Shown in pieces: positions 17,187 through 25,883 of a stretch of 64,000 nt of DNA. How positions within the stretch are numbered: position 1 is the first letter of the stretch; every line of letters starts with the position of its first letter. The position numbers were made by a program, and so were the translations under genes. The notes beneath the pieces were generated by a model that saw nothing but the letters and a program-made list of their open reading frames with translations, had not been told where the DNA came from and ran no database searches. The stretch is taken from assembly GCA_029821735.1 (NCBI GenBank), contig JALGSU010000001.1:310001-374000 (forward strand), written 5' to 3'. Origin of the DNA: Candidatus Zipacnadia bacterium (GTDB taxonomy: Bacteria; Armatimonadota; Zipacnadia; Zipacnadales; UBA5352).

Positions 17187-19946
17187 ATGAAGCGAGTACA
17201 CTGCTGCCTGCTCGCGCTGCTGATCACGCTCCCCGCGGTCGCCGACTGGACGCTCGCCGAAAACATTGATGGCGTCCTCATGTATGACTCGCTGACCATG
17301 GGCGAGTTCGAGTACTCCCCCGGCCTCATCAAAGGTGCGCGTGCGCGCCTGCTGCGCACCTCCAGCGAGCAGCCCGATGGGACGCTGATCCCCTACGCCG
17401 AGGGCATGCAGGTCGCGGGCGAACTACGCCGCGGGCAGATACTGCTCACTCCGGACAGCTCGATCAATGGCGCGTGGGCTGAGTTCGTCGTCCATGGCGG
17501 CTCGCAACTTCGGCTCCAGTATGGGCTGTGCGATATCTTCCACGAGAAGGGCGGCGAGGGCACGTCGCTCGGAATCACCGTTGTGCGAGACGAAGACGTC
17601 GTGGCCCAGTCCAGCGTGCGCCTCGCCGAAACAAACTGGTCAGAAGAGACGGTCAACTTCGAGGGCGGCGCCGGCGACGTGCTTGTCCGCATTCTGGTGG
17701 AGTTCGTCGGCCATCGGGGCTTCAACTGGTCGGCGCTGGTAGTCGAGGGCGACGGCGAGTTCGGTACGCGCGAAGAGGCCCGTCAACTCAGTCCCAACGG
17801 GAAGATTGTCGGCACGATGGACTTCACCCCCGCTCCGGCCGAAAAGCTCGTCACCGCCCGTGACGGCTACGATGCCCTCTTCTACGGAGACCTGCCCTAC
17901 ATCAACTATGCCGCGAAGGGCCACGGGACTGGGTCTCAGGCGCTGCAGGTCAAGGCTGGCGTCAACCTCTACTACGTCGAGGGCGCGTCCATGACCCGGC
18001 TGTGGAGTGAGGAAGCCGAGGAACTCGGCGTCGTCTTCCCCGAGACCAGCGCTGTCTACCGCGACCTCTGGCTCTGCCGCAAGTATGACCTGCCCTACAA
18101 GACCGCCTGCAGCATGGCCCATTGCGTTCCCTTCCTGCCAGACTGGGCGGTCGCCAAGTACGATCTGGGCCTGGAGGACCACTCCGTTCGCGAACCCAAG
18201 CCCTACCACGCGTCCTTCATCAAGCCCATGACGCTCGAGATCCACAAGCGTGGGCTCGATGGCTGGCTGCAGCCCTTCCGCGATCAGGCCTCGATTCTCG
18301 TCCTTGGGCAGGAGGATGAGATCGCTCTTTGGGACGACCAGTCGGCCATTGCGCAGGCCAGCTTCCGCGAGTGGCTGGCGTCGCGCTTCGAGGGCGACTG
18401 GTCCGCCTTCGATCGCTATGTCGGTGGAGTGCGGGGCGCCGACTCATTCGCGGCGGCCCCCTACCCCAAGTACTACCAGCCCCACGAGGCCTACGGCTTC
18501 CCGCAGCGCGTCGGCTTCCTCAAACTCGCCTGGGCCACCGAGGCCAACGCCGAATACCTCGCCGCCCTGCGTGACCACTGCAACGAGGTCGCGCCCGGTC
18601 TGCCGGTCACGCAGCGGTATGTGGCCTCGCCGCACGGGCGTGCGATCTCCGGCCTCGTCGACTTCGACTACAACTACTGCTACGGGCATCTCAGCGCCGA
18701 GGGCGTCTCCGGTAACTACGGCTCTGGCCGGAAGATCTGGACTGGCATCTATGGCCATTGCGGCGTGCTCCCTTTCCCCCGTGGCGGCTCGGTAGGCATG
18801 ACCATCGACGGCGACATTCGCCGCGCCCAGATGGGGGAGAAGGAGTGGGAGCTCAACGTCTTCACCCAGCTCGCCAATGGCTGCTCGGGTTTCGAAGTCC
18901 AGCCGTTCTTCAACAACTGGGGCCCGCGTTGGGCGGGCGGCTCACTGGTCAACAGCGATGGCACCATGACCGAGAACGGTCGCGCATCTCAGGTCGTCAT
19001 GGGCAAAGCAACCGCGCTGGCGAAGTACATGCAGCACTACGATCGCTTCGAGGACATCGCGGTCTACCATGACGCCGCCTTCCAGACCCGCGCCAGCGGC
19101 TGCATCGGCATGGGACTGAGCCAGTCGAAGGTCGGTATCTACGCCTTCATCCGCGAACTTGGCTACCACTGCGAGCCTCTGACCACCTGGGAGATGACCG
19201 TCGAGAACCTCCGCGCCCACAAGGTCCTCGTGCTCGCCGGCTCTGTCCCTATTGCCCCGGAGGTGCAGGACGCCATCCGCGAATACGTCGCTGGCGGCGG
19301 GGTCGTCGTGGCGATCTACAGTGCCCAGGGACAGGGCTTCCCCGGCTGCAATGGCTGGGAGTTCAGCGGACCCGTGGCCGAGTGCGCGGCCGAGATGTCA
19401 TTCACCAGCCCGCCCGCGCGCACTCACCTCGGCGATGTCCTCGGGGTCGCATCCGGCGGCGGCGCAGCGCGTCATACGCAGATCATCGGCACCGAGTACA
19501 CGTATGAACTCGCGCCCTTCAACGCGCTCGTGGACGAGGGGCGCTGGGCGAACCAGGAGGCCTGCTGTGCATCGCTGGTGCCCGCCGACGGCGCTCAGGT
19601 GGGAGTGAGATTCGAGGATGGTTCCCCCGCGATCATCATGAACCGCTTCGGGACCGGCATGGCAATGACAGTCGGTGTGGACGTCGGCCTGGTCGCCAAC
19701 AACCTGACGCCCGACATCCCCTACACTGTCTTCGACGATCTCTTCGCTGGTCTCGGCTGCCGCAAAGTCTACGACACAGGTAGCTACTTCGTCGAGGCGG
19801 GAATGTGGCACACGGACGCGGGCGATAAGCTCCTGATCCTCGTTAATCACGACGAAGAGCGAGCGCACACGGTGAAGTTGCCGGACGGCCAGGACGTCAC
19901 CATCGATCCATGGCGCGCATACACGTGGACTTCTGACGCGGGGTAG
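17187..19946 (+). CDS. Secreted glycoside-hydrolase-like protein with beta-galactosidase trimerisation-type domain
   Basis: A 919-residue protein with a signal peptide (MKRVHCCLLALLITLPAVA) and GGAGG upstream of the ATG. Residues ~20-200 are a beta-sandwich, possibly carbohydrate-binding. Residues ~230-600 look like a GH42-related TIM barrel, with FRDQASILVLGQEDEIALWD and LVDFDYNYCYGHLS. Residues ~620-760 contain a flavodoxin-like beta-galactosidase trimerisation-type domain (HKVLVLAGSVPIAP, VAGGGVVVAIYSAQGQ). It ends in a small beta domain (DKLLILVNHDEERAHTVKLP). Catalytic glutamates cannot be assigned with certainty. It is the last gene of the short + strand run before the lipid A operon. 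Confidence 0.7.
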   Translation: MKRVHCCLLALLITLPAVADWTLAENIDGVLMYDSLTMGEFEYSPGLIKGARARLLRTSSEQPDGTLIPYAEGMQVAGELRRGQILLTPDSSINGAWAEFVVHGGSQLRLQYGLCDIFHEKGGEGTSLGITVVRDEDVVAQSSVRLAETNWSEETVNFEGGAGDVLVRILVEFVGHRGFNWSALVVEGDGEFGTREEARQLSPNGKIVGTMDFTPAPAEKLVTARDGYDALFYGDLPYINYAAKGHGTGSQALQVKAGVNLYYVEGASMTRLWSEEAEELGVVFPETSAVYRDLWLCRKYDLPYKTACSMAHCVPFLPDWAVAKYDLGLEDHSVREPKPYHASFIKPMTLEIHKRGLDGWLQPFRDQASILVLGQEDEIALWDDQSAIAQASFREWLASRFEGDWSAFDRYVGGVRGADSFAAAPYPKYYQPHEAYGFPQRVGFLKLAWATEANAEYLAALRDHCNEVAPGLPVTQRYVASPHGRAISGLVDFDYNYCYGHLSAEGVSGNYGSGRKIWTGIYGHCGVLPFPRGGSVGMTIDGDIRRAQMGEKEWELNVFTQLANGCSGFEVQPFFNNWGPRWAGGSLVNSDGTMTENGRASQVVMGKATALAKYMQHYDRFEDIAVYHDAAFQTRASGCIGMGLSQSKVGIYAFIRELGYHCEPLTTWEMTVENLRAHKVLVLAGSVPIAPEVQDAIREYVAGGGVVVAIYSAQGQGFPGCNGWEFSGPVAECAAEMSFTSPPARTHLGDVLGVASGGGAARHTQIIGTEYTYELAPFNALVDEGRWANQEACCASLVPADGAQVGVRFEDGSPAIIMNRFGTGMAMTVGVDVGLVANNLTPDIPYTVFDDLFAGLGCRKVYDTGSYFVEAGMWHTDAGDKLLILVNHDEERAHTVKLPDGQDVTIDPWRAYTWTSDAG

Positions 19947-19975
19947 GGCGTACCGACGGGGCTCATTTCGGGGGG

Positions 19976-20896
19976 TTACGCGCTTGCGTCTTCGTCTTCT
20001 TTGCGCCAGCGATTGTGCAGCCACAGCCACTGGGCCGGGTGCCGCATGATCTCCGCGCCCAGCACGTCGTTGATGAGCTGGGTCCCCGCTATAACATCGG
20101 CTTCGCGATCACCGGTGTCAGGCATCTCCAGCGGCGGCAGGAAATAGCACACTATGTGGTCGTCACCAGTTCGGCGCCCGAAAGCGGGCAGCACAACCGT
20201 ACCCGTGCGCTGCGCGAACGTCGCCGGGCCGGTGAACGTCCGGGTCCTGCGCCCCAGGAAGTCCCCCAGCACCCCGCCCTTCTTCGCATACTGATCGGGC
20301 AGTATCCCCAGCAGGCCGCCGCTCTTGGCCACGCGGAACATCTCCCGCACTTCGGACCGCTCGATCACCCGCTCGCCCGCGCTCTCGCGCGATTCGTTGA
20401 TCACCGACGCAGTCTCTCGGTCGCTCGAGTCTCGCGCCACCACCGCCAACTCATACCCGAGCCGCGCTATCCCAGCCGCCAGCATCTCCCAGTTGCCGAA
20501 GTGCGCGGTGGTGACGATGACGCCCTTGCCTTGAGCCGCTGCCGCCTCGAGCACCTCCGGATTCTCGAAGCTCACCAGGGCATCGAAATCCGCGTCACTC
20601 ATCGCCGGCAGCTTGAACAGCTCCAGCATCGTCTTAACCGTGTTGCGGGTGCTGAAGTACCGGACCCGCTTGCGCTCGTAGGCCGTCAACCGGTCGCCCA
20701 TCGCCAGCGCTATGTTGTCGTCGGCCATCCGCTGGCGGCTCGGTATGCACACGAAGATCAGCCAGCCGACGAAGTCGCCCAGCCGTTGCACAGAGCGGAT
20801 CGGCAGGCGGCGCACCAGTCCCGCGCCCAGTTGCGTCAGCCAGCGCACCACGCGCCGGTTGATCCGTTTAAGTAACCCGGGATTATCCTGCGGCAT
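19976..20896 (-). CDS. Lipid A biosynthesis acyltransferase (LpxL/HtrB family)
   Basis: A 306-residue membrane-associated acyltransferase expected to add a secondary acyl chain to Kdo2-lipid IVA. The catalytic motif is HFGNWE, followed by VVARDSSD, GGLLGILPDQYAKKGGV, the FTGPATFAQRTG box and MRHPAQWLWLHNRW, all family hallmarks. A hydrophobic stretch near residues 40-52 anchors it to the inner membrane. Its start overlaps the end of lpxK by 14 bases, and it is the last gene of the eight-gene lipid A operon. It could be the lauroyl- or myristoyl-type enzyme. Confidence 0.9.
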   Translation of the reverse strand: MPQDNPGLLKRINRRVVRWLTQLGAGLVRRLPIRSVQRLGDFVGWLIFVCIPSRQRMADDNIALAMGDRLTAYERKRVRYFSTRNTVKTMLELFKLPAMSDADFDALVSFENPEVLEAAAAQGKGVIVTTAHFGNWEMLAAGIARLGYELAVVARDSSDRETASVINESRESAGERVIERSEVREMFRVAKSGGLLGILPDQYAKKGGVLGDFLGRRTRTFTGPATFAQRTGTVVLPAFGRRTGDDHIVCYFLPPLEMPDTGDREADVIAGTQLINDVLGAEIMRHPAQWLWLHNRWRKEDEDASA

Positions 20897-21977
20897 TGCA
20901 TATCAGACCCAGCATGGCGTCCCAGTCATCCCGGCCGTCGGTGATCTCCAGATCCACCCGCAGCGCGAACACCGGCGGCAGACCCTCGGGTGGCGGCGGG
21001 AGTTTGACTGCATCCTTCTCGGTCACTACGATCATATCCGGCTCATCCGCGCGCACGGCCCGCCGGATCGTCCGGTAGTCTTCATCTGCGTATTGATGGT
21101 GATCATCAAAAGCGATTCCCTCGGTCACCCGAGCTCCGAGCCCCAGCAACGTCCCCTCGAACGCCGTCGGATTGCCCAGCGCCGACACCGCCAGCACGCG
21201 CTTGCCCTGCAAATACTCGGCGGGCAGTTCTTCGCTCGGATCGCTCAGTGCGTAGAGGCCCGTGGGGCGGTGTCTGCAACGCATCACTGGGACATGTGGC
21301 GCGTGGCGTGCCACCGTCTGCGTGATCTGAGCCACATGCGCTTCGGGGGCCAGGTCCGAGTGGGTGATGAGCGCGTGTGTGGAGCGGCGCAGGTGACTCA
21401 GAGGCTCGCGCAGGTGCCCGCCCGGGAAGACTCGCGCTCGCGCCAGTTCGGCGGTCGCGTCCAGGAGCACGAGGTCCACTTGCCGGGCCATCCTGAAATA
21501 CTGGAAACCGTCGTCGAGCAACGCCACTTGCGCGCCGCTCTGGGCAAGCAGATCAATGACCTTCTCACGTCGCTTCCCCACGGCCACCGGGCAGCCCGCA
21601 GTGGTGCGCGCGAGCATCGTCGCTTCATCGCCCGCTTCGTCCACTGAGACCAGTAGCGCTTCGCCGTCCGCGACCAGTACTGGCCCGGATCCGCTTTTGC
21701 GCTTATGTCCACGCAGTACGATCCCCGGGCACAGACCGCGGTCGAGCAACTCGCGTGCGATCGTCCGCGTCGTGGTCGTCTTGCCTGTGCCGCCAAGTGT
21801 CAGGTTCCCGATGCTGACCACCGGCAGACTGGCCCTGGTGCGCGCCTTCAGGCCTGTCTCATACAGTCCCAGGTTTGCCTTCAGCCCGGCGGTGTAGGGA
21901 AGGCTTGCCGCCCGCAGCAGCCACGTCGCGCACCCGGCGTGACCGGGCGACACCGCTCGGTGCCACTGATCCTCCAC
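20883..21977 (-). CDS. lpxK: Tetraacyldisaccharide 4'-kinase
   Basis: A 364-residue inner-membrane kinase that phosphorylates the 4' position of the tetraacyldisaccharide to make lipid IVA. The Walker A is GGTGKTT at residues 62-68, within SIGNLTLGGTGKTTTTR. VLRGHKRKSG, DEATMLA, LLDDGFQYFRMARQVDLVLLD and FDDHHQYADED are typical. The start is GTG, supported by GGAGGAG six bases upstream. It lies three bases from waaA and overlaps the following acyltransferase gene. Confidence 0.95.
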   Translation of the reverse strand: MEDQWHRAVSPGHAGCATWLLRAASLPYTAGLKANLGLYETGLKARTRASLPVVSIGNLTLGGTGKTTTTRTIARELLDRGLCPGIVLRGHKRKSGSGPVLVADGEALLVSVDEAGDEATMLARTTAGCPVAVGKRREKVIDLLAQSGAQVALLDDGFQYFRMARQVDLVLLDATAELARARVFPGGHLREPLSHLRRSTHALITHSDLAPEAHVAQITQTVARHAPHVPVMRCRHRPTGLYALSDPSEELPAEYLQGKRVLAVSALGNPTAFEGTLLGLGARVTEGIAFDDHHQYADEDYRTIRRAVRADEPDMIVVTEKDAVKLPPPPEGLPPVFALRVDLEITDGRDDWDAMLGLICNAAG

Positions 21978-21980
21978 AGC

Positions 21981-23384
21981 CTACTCCTCCGCCTGGACGG
22001 ACTCGCCAACCTGCTCGTCCAGCAGGATGTCAATAACCCGCTGGGCGTTGCGCTCTGACGCTCCCGCGTAGCGCTCCAGCAGCAGCCGGCCCCGCGATTC
22101 CATCAGCGCCAGGTCGCCCTCTGAGTTCAGCAGTCGGTCTGCGGTCTCAACCAGCGCATCCAGCCCGCTTACCTGTGATGCCACGCCTTCTCGCAGGCAG
22201 ATCGCCGCGATGTCCCGCTGGTTCTGCATGTGCGGCCCGAACAGCACTGGTTTGCCCTGCGCGGCTGGCTGCAATACGTTGTGCCCGCCACCTGGCACCA
22301 GGCTGTTGCCGACGAAAGTCAGTGTGGCCACCGCATACACGCGCGCCAGTTCGCCCATCGTGTCGAGGATCGCCACGCATACCTGCGGGTCGCCCTCCGG
22401 CGCCAGCGGGTCCTGCCCGCCAGCCGCAAGCGCCCGACTGCGACGGTAGGCGTTGTAGCCATGCTCATGCACAAGCTCCTCCACCGCGCCGCCGCGTTCC
22501 GGATGCCGGGGGGCGATAAGCAGTTGCAGGTTCAGGCGCGAGACCCGCAGCCGTGTGAACGCCTGCAAGACGATCTCCTCCTCGCCCTCATGCGTGCTCG
22601 CCGCGAGCAGAACTTGATCCTCGCTGCCGAATCCGAAGTCCTGCAGATACTTGTTTGTGTCCGCTTCATTGACGGTCGGGAACTGCTCGTCGAACTTCGA
22701 GTTCCCCGTTACCACGACCTTACTCGCGTCAGCGCCCAGCGCCGTGAAACGATCCGCATCGATCTGCGACTGTGCGCAGATCAGGCTGATGTTCGACAGC
22801 ACCCATCGGAATATCGGCCGGGCGATCTTCGCTTTCCCGAACGAGCGGTCGGAGATGCGCCCGTTAACCACCACTGACGGGATGCCGCGCCGGTCGGCCG
22901 CCTCCATCAGGTTTGGCCACAGCTCGGTCTCCACCAGCACGATGATGTCAGGGTCCATCAGATCCAGGACACGTTCGACTACCCACGGGAGATCGAAGGG
23001 GAAGTAGATCAGTGCATCGGGGTCAATGTTGCGGTTGGCGACCATCTCGCGGCCGGTGTCGGTCACCGTCGAGACCACAATGCGCGCCATCGGCTCCGCC
23101 AGACGAATCTGCTGGATCACTGGCGCCACCGCTGCCACCTCGCCCGCTGACACCGCGTGCACCCACACGACCGGGTCCGCGCTGTCTTTGACGGGTGCCA
23201 GCAACTCAGCCACTGCCCCCAAGCGTTCGCTGATCCGGGCCAGCGGCTTGTGTTGCACGATGATCCGCCACAGCAGAGCAAGCGCCAGCAGCGGCAGCAG
23301 TAGAACCCCCACAACGTTGTAGAGAACCCACGTAACACAGTAGCCGCGTTCGGGCCGGTGCCTTGGACGTGTCTCACTGGTCAT
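21981..23384 (-). CDS. waaA: 3-deoxy-D-manno-octulosonic acid (Kdo) transferase
   Basis: A 467-residue GT30 glycosyltransferase that adds Kdo to lipid IVA. An N-terminal membrane anchor (residues ~18-43) is followed by the conserved ISERLG with the likely catalytic base Glu53, VWVHAVSAGEVAAVAPVI, TVTDTGREM, VLVETELWPNLM, NGRISDRS, APRHPERG and FVGNSLVPGGGHNVLQPAAQ. The length is slightly above the usual ~420-430. It lies between the exporter gene and lpxK in the lipid A operon. Whether it adds one or two Kdo residues cannot be read from the sequence. Confidence 0.95.
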   Translation of the reverse strand: MTSETRPRHRPERGYCVTWVLYNVVGVLLLPLLALALLWRIIVQHKPLARISERLGAVAELLAPVKDSADPVVWVHAVSAGEVAAVAPVIQQIRLAEPMARIVVSTVTDTGREMVANRNIDPDALIYFPFDLPWVVERVLDLMDPDIIVLVETELWPNLMEAADRRGIPSVVVNGRISDRSFGKAKIARPIFRWVLSNISLICAQSQIDADRFTALGADASKVVVTGNSKFDEQFPTVNEADTNKYLQDFGFGSEDQVLLAASTHEGEEEIVLQAFTRLRVSRLNLQLLIAPRHPERGGAVEELVHEHGYNAYRRSRALAAGGQDPLAPEGDPQVCVAILDTMGELARVYAVATLTFVGNSLVPGGGHNVLQPAAQGKPVLFGPHMQNQRDIAAICLREGVASQVSGLDALVETADRLLNSEGDLALMESRGRLLLERYAGASERNAQRVIDILLDEQVGESVQAEE

Positions 23385-23413
23385 GGTTGCCTGTCCTGTC
23401 GGTATTGCGCTCG

Positions 23414-25225
23414 CTAGTCGGGCTTGGTTCCCTGCTGCATCTGGTAGAGGCGCGCGTAGAGCCCGCCGCGTGCCAGGAGCTCATCGTGCGTCCCCACTTC
23501 CGCGATCCGGCCCTGCTCCATGGTCACGATCCGGTCTGCGTCCCGGATCGTTGACAGGCGGTGCGCAATGATGATTGACGTGCGATCTTGCATCGCGTTC
23601 TTGAGCGCTCGATGGATGGCCACTTCGCTCTCGCTGTCGAGCGAAGAAGTCGCCTCATCCAGGATCAGGATCCGCGGGTTGCGCAGCACCGCCCGCGCGA
23701 TGGCGATCCGCTGGCGCTGGCCCCCCGACAACTGCGTGCCGCGGTCCCCGACCTGTGTGTCGTAGCCTTCGGGCATCTGCATGATGAACTCGTGGGCGTT
23801 TGCCATCTTCGCTGCGTCGATAATCTCATCGCTAGTTGCGTTGAGCTTCCCGTACGCGATGTTCTCCCGCACGCTGGCCCCGAACAGCAGCGTCTCCTGC
23901 GGGACAATGCTCATATGCGCTCGCAGCTCTTGGCGGTCTACCGCGCACACGTCGACGCCATCCACCAGCACGCGGCCCTCGGTAGGATCATACAGTCTCG
24001 GAATGAGATTGGCCACCGTCGTCTTGCCTGCGCCACTCGGGCCCGCCAGGGCCACAACTTCGCCTGGTGCGATGTCCAGGTTGAACTCACTGATGGCCGG
24101 TGACCGGTCCGCGTACGAGAACGACACGTTCTCGAAAGTCACGCGCCCTTCCACCGCAGGCACCGGCAGCGGCTCGGCCGGGGAGGGAAGATGCTCAGCC
24201 ACATCGAGCAGCTCGCGATGCCGGGTTGCGGCGGCTGCGGCCCGCGCCAGATTCAGGTTCACGCGCGACAGCCGGTTGATCTGGGTCGTCACCAACTGCA
24301 GCTGGAACAGGAACATCATCACCTCGCTGGGGGTGATACGGTTCGCGGCTACCTCCAGCGATCCGTAGTAGAGAACCCCCACGATCGTCGCGCCTATCGT
24401 GGTGCCCACTATGGGCGAGTTCAGCCCTCGGGCCAGCGCCGCCTTCATCTCAGTGACAAGCACGCCGGTGTTCTCTGCATGGAAGCGTTCCTGCATCTGC
24501 TGCTGGATACCGAATATCTTCACCACACGGACGCCCGCCAGAGCCTCATGCAGCACCGTCGTCAGGTCGCCCATCTTCTCCTGCATCCGCCGCGCCAGAC
24601 TCCGTATTCGTAGCCCGATCGCCCAGGTGATCAGCGCCACCACCGGGAGCAGCACCACCAGAACCACAGTGAGTCGCCACGACAGAAGCACCATCCAGAC
24701 TATGCCATAGCCAATCGTGACGGGAGCCACGACAAGCCACCCCATGTTCGGCCCCAGCGCCCTTTGCAGAACCATCGTGTCGGTGTTGATGCGCGAGATC
24801 ATGTCGCCGACACGCTGTCGATCGTAGAACGACATCGCCAGTCCCTGCAGGTGGCGGAACAGCGCGTGGCGCAATTCCATCAGCAGATGCTGGCCGACAT
24901 ATTCACCCATGTAGATCGAGGCCCCGGTGGCGGTTGCCGCCAGGAAGAGGAAAAGCAGGAGTTCCAGCGCGGCGTCAAGCGGATCGACAGGCTCACCAGC
25001 TGGCTCCTTGGGTGCCTCGACCTCGGCTATTCCTATGCCATCCATCCCGCGCATGTCGCCCGGGACCGAACCCGCCACCGGACCGATGATTGCATCGAAA
25101 AGGTGCTTGGTCTTGCTGATAGCCAGAGGCGCCAGGGCCCCCGCCGCGCACATGACCAGCAGTGCGAGCACGACCCCTTTCCAGTAGGGCTTCAGATATA
25201 CCCTCAGGCGCCAGAGGTCGCTCAT
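23414..25225 (-). CDS. ABC exporter, MsbA-like lipid A flippase
   Basis: A 603-residue half-transporter: six membrane helices (residues ~1-330), then a nucleotide-binding domain with Walker A GPSGAGKTT near residue 400, the ABC signature LSGGQRQR and Walker B ILILDEATSSLD. The coupling regions MSFYDRQRVGDMISRINTDT and ENIAYG are typical of the MsbA/LmrA group. Its place between lpxB/methyltransferase and waaA/lpxK strongly suggests it flips lipid A across the inner membrane. An unusual acidic insert (about residues 55-80, with VEAPKEPAGEPVDP) lengthens the first periplasmic loop. It starts four bases after the preceding gene. Confidence 0.88.
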   Translation of the reverse strand: MSDLWRLRVYLKPYWKGVVLALLVMCAAGALAPLAISKTKHLFDAIIGPVAGSVPGDMRGMDGIGIAEVEAPKEPAGEPVDPLDAALELLLFLFLAATATGASIYMGEYVGQHLLMELRHALFRHLQGLAMSFYDRQRVGDMISRINTDTMVLQRALGPNMGWLVVAPVTIGYGIVWMVLLSWRLTVVLVVLLPVVALITWAIGLRIRSLARRMQEKMGDLTTVLHEALAGVRVVKIFGIQQQMQERFHAENTGVLVTEMKAALARGLNSPIVGTTIGATIVGVLYYGSLEVAANRITPSEVMMFLFQLQLVTTQINRLSRVNLNLARAAAAATRHRELLDVAEHLPSPAEPLPVPAVEGRVTFENVSFSYADRSPAISEFNLDIAPGEVVALAGPSGAGKTTVANLIPRLYDPTEGRVLVDGVDVCAVDRQELRAHMSIVPQETLLFGASVRENIAYGKLNATSDEIIDAAKMANAHEFIMQMPEGYDTQVGDRGTQLSGGQRQRIAIARAVLRNPRILILDEATSSLDSESEVAIHRALKNAMQDRTSIIIAHRLSTIRDADRIVTMEQGRIAEVGTHDELLARGGLYARLYQMQQGTKPD

Positions 25226-25229
25226 TCGC

Positions 25230-25883
25230 TTACTTCACCATCTCAATGAACATAATAGCTGCCAGCAGCCAGACGCTGAGAATGTTGGTGTGCTCGTGAT
25301 TGCTCACCACTTCCCGCCAACTGAACGCGCCCCCTCCATTGGGGGTGCGAGGCGGCCGCGGTGTCCAGCGTGGCACGGTCCCGCAGTATTGCGTATAGTC
25401 ATCGCCGAACTTCGCCTTCAGGAACTCCTCTTCGCTGGCAACCGTCACCATGTGCGTCACCAGCCACACCGCCACCGCCACACCCAGCATCACCCAGCGA
25501 CCCGACATCAGCGCCAGCGCCACACCAACCATCAGATTGCCCACATACAGCGGGTTGCGGCACCAACCGTATGGCCCTCTGCACGCTAGCTGTCTGTCCT
25601 TAGCGAGATACCCCGCGCACGCCACCCGCAACACATGTGAGACCACCAGAAGCCCCGTGCCCCACCAGAACATCACTGGTACCGGCTCCGCCACCACCAA
25701 CATTGTCAGTGCCACGAGCAGCATCAGGAATGTGCGCCGCCGCACCAGCACCAGCTTCACCCAGGCCAGCGCCTTTGCGGCTCCCTGCGTCTGCTCCATC
25801 TGCGCCCTCAGCATCTCGCGTGGGCTCGTGCAGTCGCCCGCGCGCTCTGAGTCCGTCATCTCGCTCCCACAGTCTTCGATCAT
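25230..25883 (-). CDS. ICMT/Ste14-family membrane methyltransferase, candidate lipid A phosphate methyltransferase (LmtA-like)
   Basis: A 217-residue integral membrane protein of the isoprenylcysteine carboxyl methyltransferase/phospholipid methyltransferase family. The SAM-binding signature is GPYGWCRNPLYVGN (from residue 103) plus EEEFLKAKFGDDYTQY and VPRW (residues 151-173), with four or five hydrophobic helices. The ATG overlaps the lpxB stop as ATGA, and the exporter gene starts four bases after its end, so it is tightly embedded in the lipid A operon. Leptospira LmtA, of the same family, methylates the lipid A 1-phosphate; a similar reaction here is inference from family and context. 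An internal ATG at 25859 with GGGAG upstream is an alternative start. Confidence 0.75.
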   Translation of the reverse strand: MIEDCGSEMTDSERAGDCTSPREMLRAQMEQTQGAAKALAWVKLVLVRRRTFLMLLVALTMLVVAEPVPVMFWWGTGLLVVSHVLRVACAGYLAKDRQLACRGPYGWCRNPLYVGNLMVGVALALMSGRWVMLGVAVAVWLVTHMVTVASEEEFLKAKFGDDYTQYCGTVPRWTPRPPRTPNGGGAFSWREVVSNHEHTNILSVWLLAAIMFIEMVK

